Source: JAFAVZ01 sp036009105 (GTDB taxonomy: Bacteria > Acidobacteriota > Thermoanaerobaculia > Gp7-AA8). Taken from it: a stretch of DNA of 15,489 bases. Positions 1 to 8,386 of this stretch are shown piece after piece. Below the pieces are notes generated by a model. That model saw only the letters and a program-made list of their open reading frames with translations. It did no database searches and was not told where the DNA came from. The position numbers and the translations under genes were made by a program. The stretch covers positions 1 through 15,489 of the forward strand of contig DASYMJ010000316.1 in NCBI GenBank assembly GCA_036009105.1, written 5' to 3'. Positions within the stretch are counted from its first letter, which is position 1, and each line of letters starts with the position of its first letter.

Positions 1-7
1 AAATGAA

Positions 8-54
8 AAATTGAAAATTGAAAAAGGGGACAGCGAGTTTTCAATTTTCAATTT
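8..54. repeat. AT-rich inverted repeat built of TTTTCAA heptamers
   Basis: Two perfect 17-bp arms (8-24 and 38-54) flank a 13-nt spacer. Each arm holds two tandem copies of the heptamer TTGAAAA or its complement TTTTCAA, and a fifth copy lies at 60-66. The patch is strikingly AT-rich against its GC-rich surroundings. It lies just 3' of the minus-strand tRNA-Pro, so a tRNA read-through transcript would fold it into an A/U-only hairpin followed by a U-rich stretch. That could be a weak terminator or processing signal; equally it could be a dispersed intergenic repeat. The repeat is seen directly; its role is inferred. Confidence 0.7.
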
Positions 55-80
55 CTCGATTTTCAATTCCGATTTCTCCA

Positions 81-157
<77 letters not shown>

Positions 158-211
158 ACGCGGAGAAGCGGCAGGCTACAACACCCTCTCCCAAAACGCG
201 ATTCCGAATGG

Positions 212-643
212 TCAGACCGCTGCCGCCGCCTCGCCCGCCCGGCGCGCCGGCAACGTTGCGATCCACTGCTTCGCATCCGCCTCGGAGAGGATGAACTCGA
301 ACGCGGCGCCGTGGCAGCGCAGGCGCAACACCCGGCAGCCTTCCGACACGCTGTGACCGGTGGCCAGCTCGTCGTCGTACTCGATCTCGTCGATGCGATC
401 GAGCTCGAAGAACGCGTTCGTGTCGGGGTTCTCGTAGTAGATGGCGTCCGCGCCGAGGGAGAGCACGACCGGGATCGCTTCCATCCCGCCGGTGTAGGAC
501 GCGCGGGAGATGAGCTTCGACGTCGGTTTCCGTTTTGCGACGATCTCCGCCAGCAGGTCCTGCCTCCGCGCTCTCAGGAAGAGCCAGACCAGGACGATCA
601 GAACGACGATTCCGACGGCGGTGATGGGACCGAGCCAGGGCAT
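212..643 (-). CDS. Small membrane-anchored protein with a possible PH-like domain
   Basis: This 143-residue protein is not assigned to a named family. Residues about 5-24 form one hydrophobic segment followed by arginines (RARR), predicting an N-terminal anchor with the rest in the cytoplasm. A short basic linker leads to residues about 57-133, which read as alternating beta-strands closed by an amphipathic helix with a tryptophan (W127). That order resembles a PH/GRAM-like fold; this is inference from strand pattern only. The start is well supported: GGAGG lies 6 nt before the ATG. It is divergent from the Nudix gene and is followed by tRNA-Pro in the same direction. The last residues are alanine-rich and probably disordered. 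A real gene is likely; the function is unknown. Confidence 0.8.
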   Translation of the reverse strand: MPWLGPITAVGIVVLIVLVWLFLRARRQDLLAEIVAKRKPTSKLISRASYTGGMEAIPVVLSLGADAIYYENPDTNAFFELDRIDEIEYDDELATGHSVSEGCRVLRLRCHGAAFEFILSEADAKQWIATLPARRAGEAAAAV

Positions 644-752
644 TCAAGACCTCCTCGCTGCAACGACGGCGGCAGGTGGGCGTTACGGAAGAAATCTACG
701 CCATTTTGGAAAAAATCACTACAAGTTTACGTGCCCCACTAGAATGAGTTTC

Positions 753-1205
753 ATGCCCAAAACGCGCAACGAGCATTCCTCGGGCGGCGCGGTCATTCTG
801 TTCCGCGACGGGGCGGCCTACGTGGCCCTCATCGCCACCCGCAAAAAGACCCGCTGGGGGCTGCCGAAAGGGGCGGTGGTGACGGGGGAGACCTCCGAGC
901 AGGCCGCGCTCCGGGAGGTGCAGGAGGAGACCGGGCTCGACGCTTCGATCGTCGCTCCGCTGGACACGATCGAGTACTTTTTCCGGGCCGGCGACACGCT
1001 GATCCGCAAGCGGGTCGACTTCTACCTGATGAACTACGTCGGCGGCGAGCTCACGCCCCAGCTCAGCGAGGTCGACGACGTGGAGTGGGTCGAGCTTTCC
1101 GAGGCGATCCGGCGGGCGAGCTTCGACTCCGAGCGGAAGCTGCTCGAGAAGGCGCAGCAGGAGTTGGGCGCGATGCGCGCTTCGCTGCAGTCTTCCGGGT
1201 CGTAA
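753..1205 (+). CDS. Nudix hydrolase
   Basis: Nudix enzymes cleave nucleoside diphosphates linked to another moiety (for example oxidised dNTPs, dinucleoside polyphosphates or RNA caps) using Mg2+ or Mn2+. The 150-residue protein is nearly all Nudix fold. It carries an exact Nudix box, G40-x5-E46-x7-R54-E55-V56-x-E58-E59-x-G61-L62, where the glutamates bind metal. The preceding W35-G36-L37-P38-K39-G40 is also typical, recalling dinucleoside-polyphosphate hydrolases, but the substrate cannot be fixed from sequence. Start choice: ATG at 753, with an in-frame ATG at 744 giving three more residues; neither has a clear ribosome binding site. A TAGAAT box at 740-745 would put transcription start near 752, so a leaderless message is possible. 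The 3' end overlaps the opposite-strand phosphoesterase gene by 143 bp. Confidence 0.9.
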   Translation: MPKTRNEHSSGGAVILFRDGAAYVALIATRKKTRWGLPKGAVVTGETSEQAALREVQEETGLDASIVAPLDTIEYFFRAGDTLIRKRVDFYLMNYVGGELTPQLSEVDDVEWVELSEAIRRASFDSERKLLEKAQQELGAMRASLQSSGS

Positions 1206-1917
1206 CCTTCTTCTTCTTCGTCGAGGCCGCGGCGCGCTTCCGCGGCGCCGGCTTCTTCCTCTCTGCTTCCTCCGCCTCCAGCTTCGCGGCGATGGTCTGC
1301 CCATGGCGGGACGAGCCTGGACGGTTGCTGATCCAGACGCGCTCCGGCCCCACCTCCTCCACCAGCTTGTTGGAGAAGATCGAGCGCGGGGCCACTTCCG
1401 TCACGTCGATCCGGTCGTTCGCCCACTCGTCGCGATGCTTGAGCAGGAGCCACTCGTTCCCTTTCGGCGAGCGGCCGTGGATGCGCACCAGCGCCCACTC
1501 GCCGAACATCTTCTTCCCGTACAGGCGGAAGGTCAGCTTGCCGCTCTCGAGCGCCTTGACCGGATCGTCGCCCGGCTCGATGAACTCCCACTCGCCGTTG
1601 TCCCACACGATCACGTTCCCCCCGCCGTAGCTGCCGGCCGGGATCACCCCCTCGAAGTCGGCGTAGTCGTAGGGGTGGTCCTCCGTCATCATGGCCAGCC
1701 GCTTGACGCCCGGGTCGTAAGACGGCCCTTTCGGCACGGCCCACGACTTGAGCACCCCCTCCATCTCCAGGCGGAAGTCGTAGTGGAGGTGCGAGGCCTG
1801 GTGCTTCTGGATGACGAAGATGGGCAGCTTCGTCTTCTTCGGCTTGCCTCCCGACGGCTCCGGCGTGACGCCGAAGTCGCGCATCTTGCGGTACTTCTTG
1901 AGCAGCTCGTCGGCCAT
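1063..1917 (-). CDS. Stand-alone LigD-type DNA 3'-phosphoesterase
   Basis: The protein (284 residues) matches the phosphoesterase domain of DNA ligase D, which trims 3'-phosphates and terminal ribonucleotides at breaks during bacterial end joining. Residues H39, H45, D47, R49, H81 and Y85 line up, with identical spacing, with the active-site set known from Pseudomonas LigD (H42, H48, D50, R52, H84, Y88). The family block LKSWAVPKGPS follows at 56-66. The polymerase and ATP-ligase domains of full LigD are absent. The domain ends near residue 190. A low-complexity Lys/Arg/Ala/Pro/Ser tail from about 212 probably binds DNA, and its last 47 residues are antisense to Nudix coding sequence. The ATG lies 9 nt after the Ku stop, with no strong ribosome binding site, so coupling to Ku translation is likely. 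Confidence 0.92.
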   Translation of the reverse strand: MADELLKKYRKMRDFGVTPEPSGGKPKKTKLPIFVIQKHQASHLHYDFRLEMEGVLKSWAVPKGPSYDPGVKRLAMMTEDHPYDYADFEGVIPAGSYGGGNVIVWDNGEWEFIEPGDDPVKALESGKLTFRLYGKKMFGEWALVRIHGRSPKGNEWLLLKHRDEWANDRIDVTEVAPRSIFSNKLVEEVGPERVWISNRPGSSRHGQTIAAKLEAEEAERKKPAPRKRAAASTKKKKVTTRKTAAKRASRPTPAAPSRAASARSRSSPAGSPRKARPTPRRRPR

Positions 1918-1926
1918 GACGCTTCG

Positions 1927-2814
1927 CTACGAGGCCTTCCGCTTCTTCGCCGCCGTGCTCCTCGCGCGGGACTTCGCCGCCGGCCGCTTCTTCGTCGACG
2001 ACGCGGCCCGCCGCGCGGGCGCGCGCTTCGGGGTACTGCCGCGGCCGCCTTCCAGGCTCCGCCGCAGCGCCTCCATGATGTCGATCACCTCGCCGCCCTT
2101 CTCCTCCTCCGGCTCCTCGGAGACGATCGTCTTGCCCTGCGACTTGGCCTTGATCCGGTCCAGCAGGCGCTCGCGGTACTCGTCCTTGTAGCGCAGCGGA
2201 TTGAACTTCTTCTCGGTCAGCTCGCTGATCAGCATCTCGGCCAGCTTCACTTCCTTCTCCGTCACCCGCGCGTCCTCGAGGTCGATGGCGCCGAAGTCGC
2301 GCACCTCATCGGCGTAATACATGGTGTGCAGGATCAGTCCGTGCTCGTAGGGGCGGATCACCACCAGGTGCTCGCGGTTGGCCGAGACCCAGCGGGCCAG
2401 GGCCACTTTCCCTTCCTTCAGCATGGCCGCGGAGAGGAGCTTGTACGTCTTGCCGCCGCCTGGCGCGGGCCCGAGGAAGTAGGCCTTCTCGAAGAACACC
2501 GGATCGATTTCGCCGAGGTCGAGGAACTCGGTGATCTCCAGGGCGCGGTTGTCGTCCGTCTCCAGCGACTCGATCTCCTCGTCGGTGAACGTCACGTACT
2601 TGTTCTTGGTGATGGCGTACCCGCGGATCAATTCGTCGGAGCCGATGATCTTCTCGTGATGCGGGCACCACCACTTGCGCTGCACGCGCGTGCCGCAGCT
2701 CTCGTGGAGCAGATTGAAGTGGACGTCCTCCGACTTCGTGGCGGTGTAGAAGCGGACGGGGATCGCCACCAGTCCGAACGAGATCGTCGCGTTGCGCAGA
2801 GGCCTGAGTGCCAT
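1927..2814 (-). CDS. ku: Ku protein (non-homologous end joining)
   Basis: Bacterial Ku is a homodimeric ring that threads onto double-strand break ends and recruits LigD. The 295-residue protein has the family N-terminus (LRNATISFGLVAIPVRFYTA), a putative zinc-site remnant C40-x9-C50-P-H-H, and the core barrel up to about residue 255. A Lys/Ala/Arg-rich tail follows, of the kind that aids DNA binding and ligase recruitment in other bacteria. Start: the frame is open to a GTG at 2820, but GGAGG (2820-2824) sits 5 nt before the ATG at 2814 and overlaps that GTG, so the ATG is preferred. The phosphoesterase gene follows after 9 nt, forming a two-gene repair operon. It is divergent from the histidine kinase. 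Confidence 0.95.
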   Translation of the reverse strand: MALRPLRNATISFGLVAIPVRFYTATKSEDVHFNLLHESCGTRVQRKWWCPHHEKIIGSDELIRGYAITKNKYVTFTDEEIESLETDDNRALEITEFLDLGEIDPVFFEKAYFLGPAPGGGKTYKLLSAAMLKEGKVALARWVSANREHLVVIRPYEHGLILHTMYYADEVRDFGAIDLEDARVTEKEVKLAEMLISELTEKKFNPLRYKDEYRERLLDRIKAKSQGKTIVSEEPEEEKGGEVIDIMEALRRSLEGGRGSTPKRAPARRAASSTKKRPAAKSRARSTAAKKRKAS

Positions 2815-2819
2815 TCGCA

Positions 2820-2824
2820 CCTCC
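2820..2824 (-). promoter_or_regulatory. Ribosome binding site deciding the Ku start
   Basis: GGAGG on the minus strand, 5 nt from the ATG at 2814. Because it overlaps the upstream in-frame GTG (2818-2820), it argues for initiation at the ATG. Confidence 0.7.
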
Positions 2825-2860
2825 GGGGACGAGCTGTTGCATTCGGCATTCCAGCCGGAA

Positions 2861-2871
2861 GTATTTTATTT
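2861..2871 (-). promoter_or_regulatory. Candidate -10 region of the Ku operon in the divergent spacer
   Basis: The 129-bp spacer between Ku and the kinase contains one AT-rich core. On the minus strand it reads TAAAAT (2863-2868), one mismatch from the -10 consensus, about 49 bp upstream of the Ku ATG. No good -35 hexamer lies at 17 bp, so this is a weak call. The same core read on the plus strand (TATTTT) could serve the kinase, but its upstream TTGCAT is 19 bp away and poor. Confidence 0.3.
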
Positions 2872-2943
2872 CGTGGTACTTGGCAGAACACACCTCAACG
2901 CGACGGCCCCGAAATTGCATCGAGCCGTCCGGATTCGTCTCTC

Positions 2944-5250
2944 ATGGGCTCGTTTCGCAAGATGCTGTGGGGCGCCTTTGCCGCGCTCGTCGTACTGATC
3001 GTGGTCGGCCTGGCGCTGAACCTCTCGATGCTCAACCTCGAGCGGCGGCAGGCCACACAGCTCGTGCAGGGCACCGGCCCGCTTCTGGACGCCGTGCACG
3101 ACATGAACGAGGCGATGCTCACCGCGGTCTCGGCTTCCCGCGGCTATGCCCTGACCAGGGAGACGGAGTACGTGCAGCAGTATGAAGACGCCGTGCGCCG
3201 GTTCGACAAGGCGTCCAGCGAAGCGAACAGCAACGCCCACGACCCGGCGGACCTGAACGCCCTGGCCCGCTTCCGCGACCACTTCAAGCAGGTGAGGAAG
3301 AGGATGGCCGAGCAGATCGCGGCCACGCGCAGCGACCGCCGGGAGGACGCCGCGCGCGCCATGGCGGAGGTGGCCAACCTGCGCCGCAGCGCGCCCGACT
3401 TCGCCGGCGACATGGAAGACGATCACCGCCGCCAGCAGACCATCAGCGCGGACGAGCTCGCGGCGCAACGGCAGTGGTTCGTGCTGCTGATGGTGGTGGC
3501 CAGCATCCTCATCGTGATCGGCGCGGGGCTGGCCGTCTCCCGCATCGAGCGCTCGCTGAGCGGCTCCATCACCCGACAGGTCCGGCGCACGGAAACGATG
3601 ATCGCCGGCATGGCGGACGGCGTGATGCTCGTCGACGGCGAAGGCCGCACCGTCTTCATCAACCCCGCCGGCCAGACGCTGCTGGGAAAGAACGAGATCT
3701 CCGTCCCGATCACCGGCCACGCCACGGTCTACCGCCTGCGCGATGCGGAGGGGCGTCCCCTCGACGCGAAGGAGCTGCCCGCGACGCGCGCTCTCTCCAC
3801 CGGCCGGCCGGTCAAAGACGTCACGATGTTCATCGCCCGCGACGACCGGGAGATCGCCATCTCCATGACCGCCACGCCGCTGCACGAGGACAACCGCATC
3901 TCGGGCGTCGTGGTCACCTTCCGCGACATCACCGAACGGCAGCGCCTCGAGGAGGAGATGCAGCTGCAGGCCGAGCGCAACAAGACGCTGGCCGACGCGG
4001 GCGCCTTCTTCGCCAGCAACATCGACCCGGTGTGGGTCACCCAGGCCATCGCCGAGCGGGTTGCGGAAGTCCTCGGCGACTGGGCCGCCGTCATCCTCCG
4101 CAGCGGCGACTCGAGCGAGCTGCGCGTGGCGGCCATCTATCACCGCGAGATGGCCTCCCTCGGCCTGGCCTGGTCCTACATATACCGCCAGCCGCTCACG
4201 GTAGGGGAAGGCATCATCGGGCAGGTGGTGGCGACCGGCTATCCCTCGCTCACCACGAACATCGGCCGCACCGGCTCGACCGATCCGGGGACCTACCACA
4301 CCGCCACCATGAAGCTCGCCTCGCTGCTGATCATCCCGCTGCGCACGCGGCGCGAGATGCTCGGGGCGCTGATCATCGCCGCCGACGACCCCGACCACGC
4401 GATGACGGATGAGAAGCTGCCTCTGGCCGAGGTCCTGGCCGAGCGGGCCGCGCTGGCCATCGAGAATGCGAAGCTCTACACCGAGCAGGTGGAGGCGCGG
4501 CGCAAGGTGGAGGACCTCTCCCGTTTGAAGGACGAGTTCCTTTCCATCGCCTCGCACGAGCTGCGCACGCCGGTCACCTCGATCAAGGGCTACACGCAGC
4601 TGGCCAAGACGCTCATCCGGGAGAACGATCTGGCCACGTCCGAGGAGTACCTCGACATCGCGCTCGACCAGATCGACCGGATGTCCCGCCTCATCCTCGA
4701 GCTGCTCGATGTGTCCCGCATCGAGACCGGCCGCCTGGAGATCCGCCGCGAGCCGATCCAGTGGTCGACCTTCGTACGGGACGTGGTGCATCGCCATCAC
4801 ACCGCCGTGAGCGACCGCCGCTTCCACCTCAACGTGCCGGACGGCGCGAAGACGGTGAACGGCGACCGGGACCGCCTGGAGCAGGTGCTGGGCAATCTGC
4901 TGGAGAACGCGGTGAAGTACTCGCCGGACGGCAGCGAGATCTTCGTCGGGGTGGAAGACCGCAATGGCGACATCGTGACGTCCGTCTGCGACCGCGGCAT
5001 CGGCATCCCGGCGGACGAGATCAACCAGGTCTTCGAGCGCTTCCACCGCGGCCGCCACGTCTCTTCCACGAACTACGGCGGCCTCGGCCTCGGCCTGTAC
5101 ATCACCAAGCAGATCGTCGAGCGCCACGGCGGCACGATCTGGGTGGAGAGCCGGGAAGGATCGGGCACGACCTTCTACTTCTCCATTCCGACCGTGGCCG
5201 AGGTTGCGGCGCCTGCGCAGCCACAGGCGCAGGCGGCCTCGCGTACGTAA
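2944..5250 (+). CDS. Membrane sensor histidine kinase (CHASE3-like, PAS, GAF)
   Basis: The protein (768 residues) autophosphorylates on histidine and would pass the phosphate to a response regulator, which is not in this window. Order: transmembrane segment 7-30; extracytoplasmic helical region 31-175 containing a CHASE3-like SRGYALTRETEYVQQYEDA stretch; second transmembrane segment about 178-199; no clear HAMP; PAS about 216-335; GAF about 350-513; dimerisation helix with phospho-acceptor H538 in SHELRTP; ATPase domain with N655 (N box), D683 in DRGIGIP (G1) and GGLGLGLY (G2); alanine/glutamine-rich tail. The ATG at 2944 is chosen because the first membrane helix follows at once; the open frame upstream is antisense to Ku. 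No clear ribosome binding site precedes it. The protease gene begins 13 nt after its stop. Confidence 0.93.
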   Translation: MGSFRKMLWGAFAALVVLIVVGLALNLSMLNLERRQATQLVQGTGPLLDAVHDMNEAMLTAVSASRGYALTRETEYVQQYEDAVRRFDKASSEANSNAHDPADLNALARFRDHFKQVRKRMAEQIAATRSDRREDAARAMAEVANLRRSAPDFAGDMEDDHRRQQTISADELAAQRQWFVLLMVVASILIVIGAGLAVSRIERSLSGSITRQVRRTETMIAGMADGVMLVDGEGRTVFINPAGQTLLGKNEISVPITGHATVYRLRDAEGRPLDAKELPATRALSTGRPVKDVTMFIARDDREIAISMTATPLHEDNRISGVVVTFRDITERQRLEEEMQLQAERNKTLADAGAFFASNIDPVWVTQAIAERVAEVLGDWAAVILRSGDSSELRVAAIYHREMASLGLAWSYIYRQPLTVGEGIIGQVVATGYPSLTTNIGRTGSTDPGTYHTATMKLASLLIIPLRTRREMLGALIIAADDPDHAMTDEKLPLAEVLAERAALAIENAKLYTEQVEARRKVEDLSRLKDEFLSIASHELRTPVTSIKGYTQLAKTLIRENDLATSEEYLDIALDQIDRMSRLILELLDVSRIETGRLEIRREPIQWSTFVRDVVHRHHTAVSDRRFHLNVPDGAKTVNGDRDRLEQVLGNLLENAVKYSPDGSEIFVGVEDRNGDIVTSVCDRGIGIPADEINQVFERFHRGRHVSSTNYGGLGLGLYITKQIVERHGGTIWVESREGSGTTFYFSIPTVAEVAAPAQPQAQAASRT

Positions 5251-5263
5251 CACTCCTGTCGTG

Positions 5264-8200
5264 ATGCGAACCGCACTCCTCGCGCTGCTTTTCGCGGCGA
5301 ACCTGCACGCCGCCGACTTTCGCCTCGATCGCCAGGTGGAGTCGCTGACCGGCACGCATCGGCATTACACCCAGTACATCGATGGCCTGCCGGTGGATGG
5401 CGCGGCACGCGTGGAGAGCGTGCTGCTCGACGGACGGGTGCGGGCCGAGGAGCGCGCGGCTCGTGCGCCTCTCGCGGCATCCGCCAAAAGGAGCGCTCCG
5501 AGAAAGGACGCGACGCTCGTCTATCTCAATGTCGATGGTGAGGCGCGTCTTGCCTGGCGCTACGTCACGAGCGATCACTTTGCTCATTGGATGGATGCAA
5601 GCAGCGGCGAGACCTTGCGCACGGAGCAGCTCTTCTGGACCGCGCAGGCGCGGGTGTTCGACGTGAACCCGGTGGCGAAGCTGAACAACCCGGCGCTGCG
5701 CGATCAGAACGATTCCCCCGATGCGGTGCCTGCCGCGGCCTACGACCTCGTCGACCTGCAGGACCTCAACGCCTCCGGCTCTCTCGGCGGCCCGAACGCG
5801 ATCATCGTCGACGCCGAGGGGCCGCCCGTCACGCCGGCCGAGGTGACGCGGCCGCTGCTCTTCGACCGCGGCGAAAGCGGCTTCGAGGACGTGAACGCCT
5901 ACTTCCAAATCGACCGCTCGCTGCGCTACATCCAGTCCCTCGGCTACACCGGCGCGCGGCGGATCATCGCCTATCCCATCCCCGTCGATCCGCACGGGGC
6001 GGGCGGGGCGGACAACTCGTACTACATCCCCTCCGCCGTGGCCGGTCGAGGCACGCTCTTCTTCGGCGAAGGGGGCACGGACGACGCCGAAGACAGCGAC
6101 ATCATGCTGCACGAGCTGGGACACGCCATTCAGGACTGGATCGCGCCGGGCACCTTCGGCGGTGCGTCGTCCTCCGAGAGCCGCGCGATGGGGGAGGGCT
6201 TCGGCGACTACTGGTCGTTCTCCTCCACCTACCAGGCAACGGTGCGCTCCGGCCGCGATCCGTTCTGCATCGCCGACTGGGACGCGCGCTGTGCGGGCGA
6301 TGACTCTTCGGAACAGTGCGGCTACGCGGCCGGCGCCGACTGCCTGCGCCGCGTGGACAGCAGCAAGACGATGGCGGACTACATCCGCTCCGAGACCGCC
6401 GGCACGGAGCATCGCAACGGCGAGATCTGGTCCTCCGCTCTGCGCGAGCTCTTCCTCGCCATCGGCAGGCAGAAGGCGGACACGATCGTGCTCGAGGCGC
6501 ACTTCGGCGTGGCGCCCAATCCGACCTTCGCCGTGATGGCGAAACGGATGCTCGACGCCGACCGCCTGCTCTACGGCGGGGCGAACGCCGCGGCCATCTG
6601 CACCGCCATGACCCGGCGCGGCATCGCCGCCGATTGCACCGCCACCGGCCCGCGCGGCGAGCTGACGTGGCTGGAGAGCAGCGAGCACGGCATGGCCATC
6701 CCCGACGCCGACGCGGCGGGCATCACCTCCTCGCTCCTCGTGACGGACACGCGCCTGCTGACCAGCCTCGCCGTGCACGTTGACATCGCCCATCCGGCGC
6801 GCGGCGATCTGCGCATCGTCCTCACCGCGCCGGACGGCACGCAGGTCCTGCTGCAGGACTCCTCGCTCGACCGCACGCCGAACCTGCGCGGCACCTTCGG
6901 CGCCGACATCCTGCCGGCGCAGCCGCTGAGCATCTTCAGCGGCCGCTCGGCCATCGGCACGTGGAAGCTGACCGTCTCCGATCTCCTCGCGCGCGACAGC
7001 GGCACGCTCGTCTCGTGGAGCCTCGTGGCGCGATTCGCCGGCGACGAGCCGCTGCCATCGCGCCCCATCGCCCTCTCCGGCTTCCCCAGCCGGTTCATCC
7101 CGGTGGTGGCCAGCCTTCCAGGCGTAGGCGGCTCGCAGTGGGCGAGCGACGTCCACCTCTTGAACCGCGGTCCGGCGAGCGTCTTCGTGACGCTCGTCTT
7201 CACGCCGTCCGGCGCGGACGGCTACCAGACGTTCTCCGCGATCAAGACGGAGATCCCCTCCGGCCAGACCGTCGTGCTGGAAGACGTGGTGGCGCAGCTC
7301 TTCGGCACCACCGGCAGCGGCGCGCTCGAGCTGCAGGGCGACGTGCGCCGCCTCGTCATCTGGAGCAACACGTACGACCGCACGCGCGGCATCGGCCAGT
7401 CGGTGCGCGCCGTGGCGAGCGGCGAGAGCATCGGCCGGGACGGCACGAGCGTCTATCTGGCCCGCGATCGCGACCGGCGGATGAACGTCGGCGTCGCGGA
7501 GATCAACGGCGCGGCCGGCACGGCGCGCATCCGGGTGGTCGACCCCTCCGGCGTGACGAGCTTCGTCCGGGAGACGTTCCTGCCGCCGTTCAGCCACTTC
7601 CAGATTCCCATCGACGCGGCCGTCGGTGCGCAGTCCTACATCGCGGTGGACGTCATCGCCGGCGATGCGCGCGTGGTCGCCTACGGCTCGTACGTCGATC
7701 CGCGCAGCGGCGATCCGCTGTTCATCCGCGCCGCCCGCGCTCCGCAGCGCAGCGTGGCCATTCCGGCCGCCATCGATGCGCCGGGCGCGTTCGGCTCGCA
7801 GTGGGAAACATCGCTGACGTACCTCCGCGTCAGCGAGTCGGGCGTGGCGACGATCTCCTTCTATCCGGCCGCCGGCCCTCCGCCGACGACCAACACCGTG
7901 ATCGGCGCCCTCTTCGCCGCTCGCTACCTGCCGACGCCTTCCTTCGGCCATCTGGAGCTGGACCTGCCCGGCGGCGGCATCCTCTCCAGCAACCTCGTGC
8001 ACGAGGCGGCCGGCGGCACGTTCGGCGAGCACATCGACGAGGTCCGCCTGGAGAACGCGATCGGGATCGGCGGTGCCGCCGACACCGTCAACATCACCGG
8101 CTCAGCCGAGGTCCGGACGAACTTCGGGGTCGCGGAAGTGGCCGGCGGCAGCGCCACCGTGGAAGTGCGCCTGCTCGATGCCGCCGGATCCGAGCGCGCC

Positions 8201-8371
8201 CGGACCACGCTCACCGTCGGTCCCCATCAGCTGCTCCAGCTGCCGCTCACTACTTCGATCGTTCACGGCGTGCTGGACTTCCGCGTCACCGCCGGCGACG
8301 GCCGGGTCATCCCCTACGCCTCGGTCGTCAATAACGTGACGAACGATTTCTTTTTCCTGTTGGGCGAGTAG
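5264..8371 (+). CDS. Secreted fungalysin/thermolysin-like metalloprotease with P-domain and duplicated C-terminal module
   Basis: The 1035-residue protein begins with a signal peptide (MRTALLALLFAANLHA, cleavage before A17). An FTP-like propeptide stretch follows (HRHYTQYIDGLPVDG, near 27-41). The zinc site is H283-E284-L-G-H287 with E311 (in EGFGDYW) as third ligand 24 residues on, the gluzincin pattern of M4/M36 peptidases; H383 in HRNGEIW is a candidate transition-state histidine. Four cysteines near 335-365 may form disulfides. Residues about 466-592 are a proprotein-convertase-type P-domain, often a C-terminal beta-jelly-roll in secreted bacterial proteases. From about 600 to the end are two related beta-rich modules sharing GSQW (623-626, 844-847) and N-x-GVAE (741, 953). 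It probably acts outside the cytoplasm. It lies between the kinase and a helical protein in a tight array. Confidence 0.92.
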   Translation: MRTALLALLFAANLHAADFRLDRQVESLTGTHRHYTQYIDGLPVDGAARVESVLLDGRVRAEERAARAPLAASAKRSAPRKDATLVYLNVDGEARLAWRYVTSDHFAHWMDASSGETLRTEQLFWTAQARVFDVNPVAKLNNPALRDQNDSPDAVPAAAYDLVDLQDLNASGSLGGPNAIIVDAEGPPVTPAEVTRPLLFDRGESGFEDVNAYFQIDRSLRYIQSLGYTGARRIIAYPIPVDPHGAGGADNSYYIPSAVAGRGTLFFGEGGTDDAEDSDIMLHELGHAIQDWIAPGTFGGASSSESRAMGEGFGDYWSFSSTYQATVRSGRDPFCIADWDARCAGDDSSEQCGYAAGADCLRRVDSSKTMADYIRSETAGTEHRNGEIWSSALRELFLAIGRQKADTIVLEAHFGVAPNPTFAVMAKRMLDADRLLYGGANAAAICTAMTRRGIAADCTATGPRGELTWLESSEHGMAIPDADAAGITSSLLVTDTRLLTSLAVHVDIAHPARGDLRIVLTAPDGTQVLLQDSSLDRTPNLRGTFGADILPAQPLSIFSGRSAIGTWKLTVSDLLARDSGTLVSWSLVARFAGDEPLPSRPIALSGFPSRFIPVVASLPGVGGSQWASDVHLLNRGPASVFVTLVFTPSGADGYQTFSAIKTEIPSGQTVVLEDVVAQLFGTTGSGALELQGDVRRLVIWSNTYDRTRGIGQSVRAVASGESIGRDGTSVYLARDRDRRMNVGVAEINGAAGTARIRVVDPSGVTSFVRETFLPPFSHFQIPIDAAVGAQSYIAVDVIAGDARVVAYGSYVDPRSGDPLFIRAARAPQRSVAIPAAIDAPGAFGSQWETSLTYLRVSESGVATISFYPAAGPPPTTNTVIGALFAARYLPTPSFGHLELDLPGGGILSSNLVHEAAGGTFGEHIDEVRLENAIGIGGAADTVNITGSAEVRTNFGVAEVAGGSATVEVRLLDAAGSERARTTLTVGPHQLLQLPLTTSIVHGVLDFRVTAGDGRVIPYASVVNNVTNDFFFLLGE

Positions 8372-8386
8372 TATCCTTCGCCGGCC

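Noticed and set aside
1303..2943. A long open frame on the plus strand continuous with the histidine kinase
   Set aside because: It is antisense to the well-supported phosphoesterase and Ku genes, and its translation is low-complexity Arg/Leu/His typical of a GC-rich shadow frame; the kinase begins with its membrane helix at 2944.
2866..8032. Very long minus-strand open frames opposite the kinase and protease genes
   Set aside because: Their translations are Arg/Ala/Gly/Asp-biased with no motifs, and the plus-strand genes have complete catalytic motifs. High GC content removes stop codons from the shadow frames.
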